Made by a program: the position numbers and the translations under genes. Shown piece by piece: positions 1 to 10,200 of a DNA stretch of 13,597 nucleotides. The notes beneath the pieces were generated by a model, which was given only the letters and a program-made list of their open reading frames with translations, was not told the DNA's origin and made no database searches. Where the stretch lies: assembly GCA_030039575.1 (NCBI GenBank), contig JASHVH010000298.1, forward strand, positions 1 to 13,597, in the 5' to 3' direction. Source of the DNA: Acidimicrobiales bacterium (GTDB lineage: Bacteria > Actinomycetota > Acidimicrobiia > Acidimicrobiales > Palsa-688). The first letter of the stretch is position 1. The number at the start of each line of letters is the position of its first letter.

Positions 1-920
1 AAGCTTCCGGGCTATGTCACACCGACATCCATGCCGCTCGGGGCGACTGGCCGTTCAAGGCCGCGCTGCCGCTCATCCCCGGGCACGAGGGAGTGGGCCT
101 GGTAGACCGGGTGGGAGCCGATGTCCGAAACCTAAAAGAGGGAGATCGCGTCGCTATCCCTTGGCTCGGTTGGGCCTGCGGGATCTGTGAGCAGTGCGTA
201 TCAGGTCGGGAACCCCTCTGCGCCCAGGGCAGGTACACCGGTTACACCACAAACGGCTGCCACGCGGATTACGCCGTCGCTGAGGCCGCCTTCGTGGGTC
301 GCGTGCCAGATGGAGTTGACCCGCTCGACGCCGCACCCCTCGCGTGTGCCGGCATTACCTCGTACAAGGCCGTGAAGGTGTCAGGAGCACGGCCCTCGGA
401 CCTGGTCGCCGTTTTCGGTATCGCCGGTCTCGGGCACCTAACCGTCCAGTACGCACTGATGGCCGGGGCCACGGTGGTTGCTGTCGACAGGCGAGACGCC
501 AGGCTGACGATGGCCAAGGAACTGGGGGCGACGTACACAGTCAACAGCAGTGTCGAAGATCCGGTTGAAGTGGTACAGGGCCTCGGGGGGGCAAATGCCG
601 CCATCGTGTTGGCGCCGGCGGTCAAGTCTTTCGAGCAAGCGTTCGGGAGCCTGCGACGCAATGGCGTCCTGGTAGCGATTGGCATACCAAAAGAGAACAT
701 ATTTCAATTGCCGATCTTCCAGACCATACTCCTGGGGCTCAAGGTGGTCGGCTCACCCGTCGGCACCAGGGCCGAGTTGGCCGAGACATTCGCCCTTCAC
801 GCCTCGGGGCGTACCAAAGTCGTGAGGGAAACCCGTTCCCTGGAAGGGGTGAACGAAGCCATGTCCGACGTCGTTGAAGGCAAAGTCGAGGCTCGCGTTG
901 TCTTAGATCTTCGTGCCTGA
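1..920 (+). CDS. zinc-dependent alcohol dehydrogenase, AdhP-like (5' truncated by window)
   Basis: Medium-chain, zinc-dependent, NAD(P)-linked alcohol dehydrogenase that oxidises an alcohol to an aldehyde in the cytoplasm. The reading frame is open from base 3, well upstream of the first internal start codon (GTG at 93), so the true start lies outside the window. By comparison with AdhP about 35 N-terminal residues are missing. Visible motifs, in order: GLCHTD (catalytic zinc Cys), GHEGVG (catalytic zinc His), the structural-zinc cysteine cluster CGICEQCVSGREPLC, CAGITSYKA (third catalytic zinc Cys), and a Rossmann GIAGLGH followed by VAVDRRD, whose Asp suggests NAD rather than NADP. The C-terminus (GKVEARVVLDLRA) is that of a complete family member, so the 3' end is intact. 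Substrate cannot be told from sequence. No promoter is visible because the 5' end is absent. Confidence 0.93.
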   Translation, partial: ASGLCHTDIHAARGDWPFKAALPLIPGHEGVGLVDRVGADVRNLKEGDRVAIPWLGWACGICEQCVSGREPLCAQGRYTGYTTNGCHADYAVAEAAFVGRVPDGVDPLDAAPLACAGITSYKAVKVSGARPSDLVAVFGIAGLGHLTVQYALMAGATVVAVDRRDARLTMAKELGATYTVNSSVEDPVEVVQGLGGANAAIVLAPAVKSFEQAFGSLRRNGVLVAIGIPKENIFQLPIFQTILLGLKVVGSPVGTRAELAETFALHASGRTKVVRETRSLEGVNEAMSDVVEGKVEARVVLDLRA

Positions 921-1074
921 ACTGTTTAGCGGGACCCTGCGCAACCACCTGTTTCTGGACGGTACGGGGCGACCGACGCCGCTCGAGTACGAGAAAGCTG
1001 GCCACGTCGACCCAAATGTAATAATGACCATCGCCAAATGGGTGGAGCAGGTGGGCGGGAACTCCGAGAATTGA
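913..1074 (+). pseudogene. orphan 53-codon frame, possible C-terminal remnant of an unidentified protein
   Basis: Right after the dehydrogenase an open frame runs from a GTG at 913 (overlapping the dehydrogenase end by 8 bases) to TGA at 1072. An in-frame stop at 904-906 blocks extension upstream. The peptide looks protein-like rather than random: it contains FLDGTGRPTPLEYEKAGHVD and then an amphipathic end, IMTIAKWVEQVGG. Codons mostly end in G or C, as in neighbouring genes. There is no Shine-Dalgarno before the GTG. The GHV followed by a terminal helix recalls the region around the catalytic His of alpha/beta hydrolases, but that is a weak resemblance from memory. Either it is a small gene translationally coupled to the dehydrogenase, or it is the tail of a gene whose front was deleted. 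I favour a remnant and do not assign a function. Confidence 0.35.
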
Positions 1075-1296
1075 CGCTCGGCTCTAATAAACGCCCCCCG
1101 TCGACCTCGGGCCAGCCTTCTGTGACCGCACGAACCGCGGGTTGTCCGGGCTGGGCGCACCGCTCTGGCCGAGGGTACACGGGCACCCAAAGTTGAGGAC
1201 CGGGGTTCGGCCCGCCCTGTTCACGCTGTCTCCGGGAGGGTTGTGGCGATCACGCGACCGGGGGAGCCGGGACGGTCGACGTCGGTGGGCCCGAAC
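1075..1296. other. intergenic stretch upstream of furA, no gene seen
   Basis: About 220 bases with no convincing coding frame. One long-range inverted repeat is visible: CTCGGGCCAG at 1106-1115 and CTGGCCGAG at 1165-1173 pair over 9 bp with one bulged G, enclosing about 49 bases. It could form part of a terminator for the upstream unit, but no T-run follows it. Nothing else was recognised. Confidence 0.4.
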
Positions 1297-1331
1297 TTGA
1301 CAAGGTCCAGAATTAGAGCAAAGGTGGGATT
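1297..1331 (+). promoter_or_regulatory. furA promoter with FurA-box-like operator
   Basis: A perfect -35 hexamer TTGACA lies at 1297-1302, preceded by C and followed by AGGTCCAGAATTAGAG. From memory, the mycobacterial furA operator has TTGACT, four bases, CCAGAA and then an A/G-rich stretch; here TTGACA, four bases, CCAGAA matches in order and spacing. This AT-richer patch stands out in GC-rich surroundings. No good -10 hexamer is seen 17-18 bases downstream (AAAGGT or AAGGTG). The likely role is autoregulation of the furA-katG transcript by FurA. AAAGG at 1320-1324 also serves as a plausible ribosome binding site for the GTG at 1332. Confidence 0.5.
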
Positions 1332-1792
1332 GTGCTCGACGAAGTTGGCTCTGGCCCGGCCGACGCGCTCCGGCGGCGAGGCGTTCAGGTGACCGCTCAG
1401 CGCCTGGCTGTGATGCGAGCTGTGTCCAGCCGGCCGCACGGAACCGCGGACGAGATAGAGGAGCTGGTACGGGCTGACATTGGTGCCGTCTCGCGTCAGG
1501 CGGTCTACGACGCCCTGGGCATCCTGGCCGAAAATAACCTCATCCGGCGCATCCAGCCGGCGCGCTCGCCGGCCCGCTATGAGGACCGGGTCGATGACAA
1601 CCACCATCACGTCGTGTGCCGCACCTGTGGGCGCACCGTGGACGTTGACTGCGCAGTAGGGCACAGGCCATGCTTGAAGGCCGCTGATGACCACGGGTTC
1701 ATCATCGACGAAGCCGAGGTCGTCTACTGGGGCTCCTGCCCCGCCTGCCAGCGGGCGGCAAGGCGGCGAGGCAACGGAAGCGCAAGGACCGA

Positions 1793-1817
<25 letters not shown>
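1332..1817 (+). CDS. furA: Fur-family transcriptional repressor FurA (peroxide/iron-responsive regulator of katG)
   Basis: 161-residue Fur-family metalloregulator, expected to repress its own operon with katG and to release it under peroxide or iron change. The N-terminal winged helix carries [13 protein letters not shown] (about residues 19-31) and the recognition-helix segment SRQAVYDAL (54-62). The metal/dimer domain has the FurA-type [12 protein letters not shown] (residues 89-100), DVDCAVG (104-110), and the C-terminal pair CPAC (136-139); CxxC pairs at 96/99 and 136/139 are the usual structural zinc ligands. The sequence YWGSCPAC and the overall pattern closely resemble mycobacterial FurA. 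The GTG start at 1332 is supported by AAAGG seven bases upstream. The last residues (about 154-161, ENMNRKRT) are encoded by the first copies of a tandem repeat and look like a late addition to the usual C-terminus. The stop codon overlaps an ATG of a mini-ORF, and katG follows 31 bases downstream. Confidence 0.92.
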
Positions 1818-4083
<2,266 letters not shown>

Positions 4084-4113
4084 CCTAGAGAGCCCGGCCG
4101 TCCTACATACAGG

Positions 4114-4163
4114 TGGCCGCCCATTGCGTGGGAAACTCGCTTGGGCGGCCAACTTGTTTGTCT
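4114..4163 (+). terminator. rho-independent-like terminator after katG
   Basis: TGGCCGCCCA (4114-4123) and TGGGCGGCCA (4142-4151) form a perfect 10-bp stem; GCG/CGC (4126-4128 with 4138-4140) can extend it across a small mismatch. The T-rich sequence CTTGTTTGTCTT follows (about 4153-4164). It closes the furA-katG unit 30 bases after the katG stop. Confidence 0.75.
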
Positions 4164-4270
4164 TCTGGTACCTGGGTGCCCGCAACCACCTTTACCGGCA
4201 GTAGTTGAGCCGCTCGCCCGGACGCCAGGACGAGAGATAGCCGGCAGGGCCGCCGAAGTAGGATCGCCGG

Positions 4271-4930
4271 GTGCGGCTCAGCCAAGAGGAAGCCCGGGTC
4301 ATCGGGAGCCTGATCGAAAAGGAACTGACGACTCCTCAGCAGTACCCGCTGACGCTGAACGCCCTCCTGCTTGCCTGCAACCAGTCCTCCAACCGCGACC
4401 CCGTAGTGGATTTCGACGAGCCGACGGTCGACAACGCTCTGGTGTCGCTGAAGGCGGCCGGACTGGTTCGCTTCGTCCACCCCTCTCACGGGCGGAGCGT
4501 CACTCGGTACCAGCAACTGCTTGCAGAGCGTCTGGCACTGACCGAACAGCAACTGGCCTTGGTGGCGGTACTGTTGCTCAGGGGCCCCCAGACCGCCGGC
4601 GAGCTACGTTCTCGCTCGGAGCGGATGTGCGAGTTCGACGGCATCGCCCAGGTCGACGGCGAGCTGGACCGCCTGAGCAGCTTGTCCGAACCGATCGTGG
4701 CCCGGTTGTCGCGCCAACCCGGGCAGAAGGAGGAACGCTGGGCGCAGCTTTTGGCGGACGTCCCCGCCCACGCGCCGGCGCCAATGCAGACGGAGACTTC
4801 CGGTGGGGGTACCAAAGCTGACCTCAGCGCTGAGGTGGCCGAACTGCGGGGCGCGATGGCCGAGCTGAGCGCTACGGTGGCGGAGCTGCGCGACCAGATG
4901 GAGGCGCTGCGCCGCGACCTCTACCAGTGA
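4271..4930 (+). CDS. YceH-like DUF480 (UPF0502) protein
   Basis: 219-residue protein of the YceH/UPF0502 (DUF480) family. The diagnostic N-terminus reads LSQEEARVIGSLIEKELTTP (residues 3-22), followed by YPLTLNALLLACNQSSNRDP, the family signature, and a second winged-helix-like half around residues 90-165 (LTEQQLALVAVLLLRGPQTAGELRSR is within it). A Gly/Pro-rich hinge leads to a C-terminal coiled coil (about 182-217) with repeated AEVAELR, ATVAELR and MEALRRDL heptads. The family has two winged-helix domains and no settled biochemical role; DNA binding or protein scaffolding is inferred only. The GTG at 4271 is supported by AGGA at 4260-4263. It follows the katG terminator, so it probably has its own promoter, which I could not identify. 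Confidence 0.9.
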   Translation: MRLSQEEARVIGSLIEKELTTPQQYPLTLNALLLACNQSSNRDPVVDFDEPTVDNALVSLKAAGLVRFVHPSHGRSVTRYQQLLAERLALTEQQLALVAVLLLRGPQTAGELRSRSERMCEFDGIAQVDGELDRLSSLSEPIVARLSRQPGQKEERWAQLLADVPAHAPAPMQTETSGGGTKADLSAEVAELRGAMAELSATVAELRDQMEALRRDLYQ

Positions 4931-5034
4931 CGGCACCCCGCCTCGGGCTCTCGTTGGCCGTAGGCTCGCGACCGCCGCTGACTTTGGCCCCGGGGGGCGT
5001 CGGTGATTTCGGCCGGAACCACCGGAGCGGACCG

Positions 5035-5052
5035 GGGCGGATGGCGCCGCCC
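5035..5052. other. weak hairpin between converging genes
   Basis: GGGCGG (5035-5040) and CCGCCC (5047-5052) form a 6-bp GC stem with a six-base loop, just past the stop of the minus-strand DUF2236 gene. There is no T-run on either side, so terminator function is doubtful. The remaining 127-base convergent gap shows nothing else. Confidence 0.25.
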
Positions 5053-5057
5053 ACGTT

Positions 5058-6062
5058 CTAATCGACAATGGGCCGCAAGCGCAGCGGTTGGCGGAAGCGG
5101 GCCCCGGGCGGCGGCAGTGCTCCTGTTCTCTGAAGCGCCAGATCCCAGTCCGCTGATGCGCCGAGGGCCAAACGGAGCGCCTTCACGGCGAGGCGCCCAA
5201 CCTCGAGGTCAGCGGGACGGGCGCGCACCCCGATGACGTCGAGCACCCTTTCGGGAAGAATGGCCACCGCCGCCCTGAACAGGAGCCCATAGCCGAAGCG
5301 CACCCCGGACGGCAAGGGGGGCCGGCGCAGGAAATGGACCGCGTCAACCGAACCCGGCGATGGCGCGAGGGCGGGATGGCTGCTGAGCCACGTTGTGAGC
5401 GCCATTGCCGTCTCCGGGAGCGGGCCCGCGCCGATTAGCCGGCCCAAGCGGACCTGCTCGGCCACGTAACTGTCGGCGAGGGCTTCGGGGCAGGGCCGAG
5501 CGCCGTAGGCGCGATAGGCAGCCAGGAACGAGCCCGTTAGCGAATTGTGCACCCAGGCGTCAAGCTCGGGGTCCGAGGCATCGTAGACCAGGCCCCGGTG
5601 CGAGAAACCATGAACGGGACCGTGCCGGCGGCGGGCCCGGGCGACGGCCGCTTCGACCTCAGGCATGGCCCCAAAGGACGTCGCCGTGACGTAAAACTCG
5701 GTCCTCGTCAACCTCCCGAGCGGGTCGTCACGGTAACGAGAGTGCTCAAAAACCCCGGCCGCCACTTCGGGGTGGGCGGCCTGGAGCAAAAGGGCGCGGA
5801 TGGCGCCCACGAACACCGAAGTATCGCCCACGATGGACCACGTGGCCGAGCCGGGCCCGAACAGGCCCGGGTCGCCCGGGTAGGAGAGCGTCTCCGCCAA
5901 CGGGTAGTCGCCGTGTGAGAACAGGCCCTGCGTGGCCGCGATTACCCGCTCCCGGGCCCAACCGGGGAGCGGTCCGGCCGGGGTTCTGGGTGCATTTCCG
6001 CTAGCTGGTTGCGCTTTCGTCAAAGATTTGCCAAAAAACGCAACGAGAACCGTTTTGTGCAC
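5058..6062 (-). CDS. DUF2236 / oxygenase MpaB-family protein
   Basis: 334-residue protein of the DUF2236 family (oxygenase MpaB, rubber oxygenase/latex-clearing protein catalytic domain), whose studied members bind heme b and cleave or oxidise hydrophobic substrates. The signature occupies about residues 64-131: DPGLFGPGSATWSIVGD, ALLLQAAHPEVAAGVFEHSR and DPLGRLTRTEFYVTATSFG, then the conserved VHGFSHRGLVYDASDPE and AWVHNSLTGSFLAAY. Conserved His97, His107 and His172 are candidate heme or active-site residues; I cannot assign the axial ligand. No signal peptide is clear. The start is uncertain: the GTG at 6062 has no Shine-Dalgarno, the first 30 or so residues are not conserved, and a TTG at 6025 is the only other upstream option seen. 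It lies 81 bases downstream of the methyltransferase on the same strand and converges with the YceH gene. Substrate unknown. Confidence 0.85.
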   Translation of the reverse strand: MHKTVLVAFFGKSLTKAQPASGNAPRTPAGPLPGWARERVIAATQGLFSHGDYPLAETLSYPGDPGLFGPGSATWSIVGDTSVFVGAIRALLLQAAHPEVAAGVFEHSRYRDDPLGRLTRTEFYVTATSFGAMPEVEAAVARARRRHGPVHGFSHRGLVYDASDPELDAWVHNSLTGSFLAAYRAYGARPCPEALADSYVAEQVRLGRLIGAGPLPETAMALTTWLSSHPALAPSPGSVDAVHFLRRPPLPSGVRFGYGLLFRAAVAILPERVLDVIGVRARPADLEVGRLAVKALRLALGASADWDLALQRTGALPPPGARFRQPLRLRPIVD

Positions 6063-6143
6063 CGAAAGAGCGGCTGCGGCAGGGCCGGATGCGGCGCGGC
6101 CGGTCCCACAGTCATCGCATCAACCTGTCCTGGCCACCTAGCG

Positions 6144-7238
6144 TCAAGGACGCACCTCGTAGTAAAGGTTGGCTGGGTCGTCCAAATCGTGGACCACGAA
6201 GCGGGTAAAACCGGCCTCCCGGCACATGGCCTCGGCCAACTCCCGATGAAAACCTAGGGTGCCGAGCCCGGCCCCGCCCGGTTCGGAGAGCGCCGACGAC
6301 ATGCAAGCCGCCACAGACGTGCCGTACATCATGGCCAGCATCGGGTTGCGTTGGTTGTCGCCCCAGGTCGCGCCGGCGCGGATGTCCTTGATGAGCCAGG
6401 TGCCATCGGCCCGGATGGCGCGCCGTATGGCGGCGATGGCGTCGGCCGGCCTCGGCATGTCGTGGACGCAGTCAAGGGTCAAGATGAAGTCGTACGTCGG
6501 GCGGTCGGGAAGGTCGCCGGCCCCGGCCAGGCGCAGGGTCACATTGGTCAGCCCGGACTCCGAAAGTCGGGCTCGAGCGCGGTCGATTGCATAGCGGGAC
6601 GGGTCGAACCCTTCGAAGCTGGAGGCCGGGAAGGCCGCCGCCATCGCCACCAGCGCCACTCCGGCTCCGCACCCGACATCAGCTACGCGGGCACCGCCCT
6701 CCAGGCGCGCCCACACTCCGTCGAGGGCGGGGAGGGCCCGGGAGACCAGGGCATGGCGCGTCCACGGGGCCAGGGTGCGTTCGGCGCTGTGAGCGCCCCA
6801 TGGCCCTCGGTCGTCGTAGCTCAAGCCTCTGCCGGTCCGGAACGCTTCGGCCAGACGGTCTACCTGGTCAGGCGGCGCCACGCTGCCGAGGAAGGCACCC
6901 GCCGCGAACCACAAACTGCCGTCCTCGTCAGCCAAGACCTCGGCCCCCTCCGGGCTCAGCTCGAAAACCTCGCCATCCGTAGTCTCGACTAAGCCGGCCG
7001 CGGCCTGGCACCGCAGCCATTCGAGCACCCACCGCTCGTGCAGTTCGGTCCGAGCGGCCAGGCCGTGAGCGGTGGTGGCGCCCTGCCCGGCCATAGCCCG
7101 GTACAGGCCCAGGCGGTCGCCGAGGTGGACCATTAGGGATACCACCTCGCCCTGCTTGTAGGTCCACACCCGTAGCGCGAAGGCGGCGAGCCGGTCAGGG
7201 CCCGCAGGCGGCTTGTCAACGGCGGGCGGCGCCGACAC
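6144..7238 (-). CDS. class I SAM-dependent methyltransferase with N-terminal winged helix (Rv2258c-like)
   Basis: About 364 residues from the GTG at 7238. The N-terminal part (about 10-120) is a winged-helix dimerisation domain of the kind found in small-molecule methyltransferases: TYKQGEVVSLMVHLGDRLGL, then ELHERWVLEWLRCQAAAGLV and a beta wing ending FELSPEGAEVLADED. The catalytic domain has motif I VADVGCGAGVALVAMA (about 185-200), the acidic residue of motif II in FEGFDPSRYAIDRA, and a motif IV region DFILTLDCVHDMPRP. The overall plan is like Mycobacterium Rv2258c; substrate is not predictable. A longer frame begins at TTG 7310 but reads through the divergent promoter region into the start of the neighbouring protease gene, so I prefer GTG 7238; there is no strong ribosome binding site for either. 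The DUF2236 gene follows on the same strand, suggesting co-transcription. Confidence 0.85.
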   Translation of the reverse strand: MSAPPAVDKPPAGPDRLAAFALRVWTYKQGEVVSLMVHLGDRLGLYRAMAGQGATTAHGLAARTELHERWVLEWLRCQAAAGLVETTDGEVFELSPEGAEVLADEDGSLWFAAGAFLGSVAPPDQVDRLAEAFRTGRGLSYDDRGPWGAHSAERTLAPWTRHALVSRALPALDGVWARLEGGARVADVGCGAGVALVAMAAAFPASSFEGFDPSRYAIDRARARLSESGLTNVTLRLAGAGDLPDRPTYDFILTLDCVHDMPRPADAIAAIRRAIRADGTWLIKDIRAGATWGDNQRNPMLAMMYGTSVAACMSSALSEPGGAGLGTLGFHRELAEAMCREAGFTRFVVHDLDDPANLYYEVRP

Positions 7239-7298
7239 CCCCCGCCCCGGTCTTGGAAATGATCGATTTTCGCATGCTGGCGTTAGCGTAGCGTGGTG
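7239..7298. promoter_or_regulatory. divergent intergenic region between methyltransferase and tricorn protease genes
   Basis: About 55-60 bases separate the two divergent starts, and the patch around GGAAATGATCGATTTTCGCATG is AT-richer than its surroundings. TAGCGT (7284-7289) fits a TANNNT -10 hexamer placed 4 bases before the GTG at 7293 and 10 before the ATG at 7299. With no Shine-Dalgarno, this suggests a leaderless protease mRNA. No -35 hexamer is convincing, and none is seen for the minus strand. Confidence 0.35.
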
Positions 7299-10200
7299 AT
7301 GACTCCTCAATCTTCGCTCGGCTATCTGCGGTCGCCCTCCATCGGTGGGGACACGGTCGTCTTTGTCACCGAGGACGACTTGTGGTCGGTCCCCGCTGAG
7401 GGCGGCCGGGCCCGCCGGCTCACAGCCGACTTGCTCCGCATTGCTGCTCCGGTCGTTTCCCCCGACGCCCGCATGGTCGCCTTCACCAGCGTTGCTCAGG
7501 GCAACGCCGAGGTCTATGTGGTCCCGGTCTCGGGCGGGACGGCCCGACGCCTTACGTGGCTCGGGGCCGCCAGCTCTCTGGGCGCCAACGTGAACCCGAA
7601 GGCGCTCAGCTGGATGCCGGATGGCAGGCTCGCATTTGCGAGCGACACCAAGCAGCCCTTCTCGCCCTTGACGATGGCCTACGCCATGTCTTCAGACGGG
7701 GAACAGCCTCCGGTGGGGCTCGGCTACGGCCCGGTGCGCGACGTGTCTTACGGGCCGGGCGGTGGGGTCGTGATCGGCCGCAACACGGGTGACCCGGCCC
7801 TGTGGAAGCGTTACCGGGGCGGGACGGCCGGGGCCATTTGGATCGACCGGGAAGGCAACGGGGACTTCCGGCTTTTGCTGAGCCCGGGAACGATCGCCGG
7901 CAACCTGGCCTCGCCCATGTGGGTAGGCAACCGGATCTTCTTCCTCTCCGACCATGAGGGTATAGGCAACCTGTACTCGTGCTCGCTGGCCGGCGACGAC
8001 ATCACCAGGCACACGGACCACGAGGACCATTACGCCCGGCTGGCGTCGAGCGACGGCAGGCGCATCGTCTACCAGGTAGCGGCTCGCCTTTGGCTGTACG
8101 ACCCGTCTGTCGGCACGGCCCGAGAGGTACCGGTCGAACTGGGCAGCCCGCGGACCCAACGCCAGCCCCGCTTCGTGCCGGCCGACCGCTACCTGTCCGA
8201 TTACCAACTGGACAAGACCGGCAAGCGGCTGGTCCTGAACACGCGAGGCAAGTTGTTCTGTTTTGCCCCTTTCGACGGCCCCGTGGTCCAGCCGGGTTCC
8301 CCTCAGGGGGTCCGGTACCGGCTGAGCAGCTTCCTCGGCTCAGGCACCGACATCGTCACTGTCAGTGACGCCAGCGGCTTCGAAGCAATAGAAGTCCACC
8401 GGGCCACCGGCGGGCCGGGCAATGGCAGTGAGGGGGTCACGACCGAGGAACTTGACATCGCCGGCCTCGGGCGAGTCCTGGAGCTCGTACCGTCGCCCGA
8501 CGGGTCGTTGCTGGCCATAACCAACCACAAGTTCCAACTTCTGGTTGTGGCCGCAGCCAGTGGCGAGGTCAAGTTGACGGACGAGTCCCTTTTCGGGCCG
8601 GTCCAGGGCCCTGCTTGGTCCCCGGACGGTAGATGGGTCGCTTACAGCTACCGGGCCAGTGCCAAGACAAGCCAGGTCAAATTGGGAGACGTGCAGAGTG
8701 GGGCCACGTTTGGGGTCACCGAGGCGCAGTTCCGCGACACTTGTCCTTCCTTCGACCCGACCGGGAGCTACCTCTACTTCCTTTCGCAGCGGACCTTCGA
8801 CCCGGTTTACGACAGCCTGTTCTTCGACCTCGGGTTCCCTTTGGGGGCTCGGCCTTATTTGGTGACGCTTCACGCCGAGGCGCCATCGCCGTTCGTCGTC
8901 CGTCCCGAGCCTGAGGAGCCGTCGAAAGAAGGCAGCGCCGCCCGCGACAACGGCTCCGGCGAGCCGTCGTCGGGCACACCGACCGGGGCACCGGTCCGGG
9001 TCGACCTGGGAGGTATCGAGCAGCGGGTCGTGCAAGTGCCGGTCCCCGAGGCACGGTACCAGTTCATCGTGGCCCTGAAGAACAGGCTCCTGCTCTTTTC
9101 CAGGCCGATCGAGGGTTCGCTCGAACGCAATTTCTTCCAGCATGCCCCCCCGGCGAACGGCGTCCTCGAATGCTATGACCTGGTCGAGGACAGGCGGGAG
9201 ACGCTGCTTGCCGAGGTGGCCGACCTGGCGGTCAGCGGGGACTTGAGCAAACTTGCCTATACGACGTCCGCGCCAGGCGGGGGTGAGGGCCGGCGCCTGA
9301 GGGTGGTCGGGCCCTCGTCCAAGCCCGACGAAGAACGGGCCAACGAACCGCCCGGGCGCCGGAGCGGGTTTGTCGACCTGGACCGGGTCAGGGTGCTGGT
9401 AGACCCGGGGGCTGAATGGGCCCAGATGTTGAGAGAGGCGTGGCGGCTGCAGCTGGACCACTTCTGGACGGCCGACCTTTCCGGCGTGGACTGGCCCGGC
9501 GTGCTCGACCGTTACCTTCCGTTGGTCGAGCGGGTCTCCACCCGGTCGGAGCTGTCGGACCTGATCTGGGAACTGCAGGGCGAACTGGGCACCTCCCACA
9601 GCTACGAGGTCGGCGGCGAGTACCGCAGCGCGCCGCCGTGGGGAATGGCCCACCTGGGCGCCGACCTGGTGAAGGACGCTTCCGGAAAATGGGTGGTGTT
9701 GCGTACGGCCCGCGGGTCGAGCTGGCAGCCTCAAGAAGCCTCGCCGCTGCGCACCCCCGGTGCCGGCGTGGAGGCAGGTACCGCCGTTCTCGCCGTCAAC
9801 GGCCAGCCCGTTGACACCGGCGCGGGCCCGGGGCCCTTGCTCGCCAACCAGGCCGGTATGCCGGTCGAGTTGACGGTGGCCGGTCCCACCGGGCCCGAAC
9901 CCGCCAAGGCGGGGCCCCGGACGGTCATCGTGCCCACGCTCCGCAACGAGCGTCCGCTTTGGTACCGGGACTGGGTGGTAGCGAACAGAGAAAAGGTGCG
10001 CGACGCTACTGCCGGCCGGGCCGGGTACATCCACATCCCGGACATGGGGCCGTCGGGCTGGTCCGAGTTCCACCGTTCCTTCGTCGCAGAAATTGAGCGC
10101 GACGCTCTTGTGGTCGACGTCCGCTTCAACGGTGGGGGTCATGTGTCAGGGCTCATACTCGAAAAGCTGGCCCGCCATCGCATCGGCTGGGAAGTCCCGA

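Noticed and set aside
1..6. AAGCTT at the first base, suggesting a HindIII-cloned insert end
   Set aside because: Possible, but another AAGCTT lies uncut inside katG (about 2327-2332) and the right end has no such site, so nothing biological follows from it.
1200..1225. GGTTCGGCCC, glanced at as a tRNA T-loop
   Set aside because: It does not fit the GTTCRANYC consensus, and no acceptor or anticodon arms can be drawn around it.
7239..7310. N-terminal extension of the methyltransferase to TTG 7310
   Set aside because: It overlaps the divergent tricorn start, uses a rare start codon, and encodes a non-conserved His-rich stretch.
8340..10142. 600-residue open frame on the minus strand
   Set aside because: It is the antisense of the tricorn gene; its Arg/Gly/Pro-rich translation has no domain, and long antisense frames are expected in GC-rich genes.
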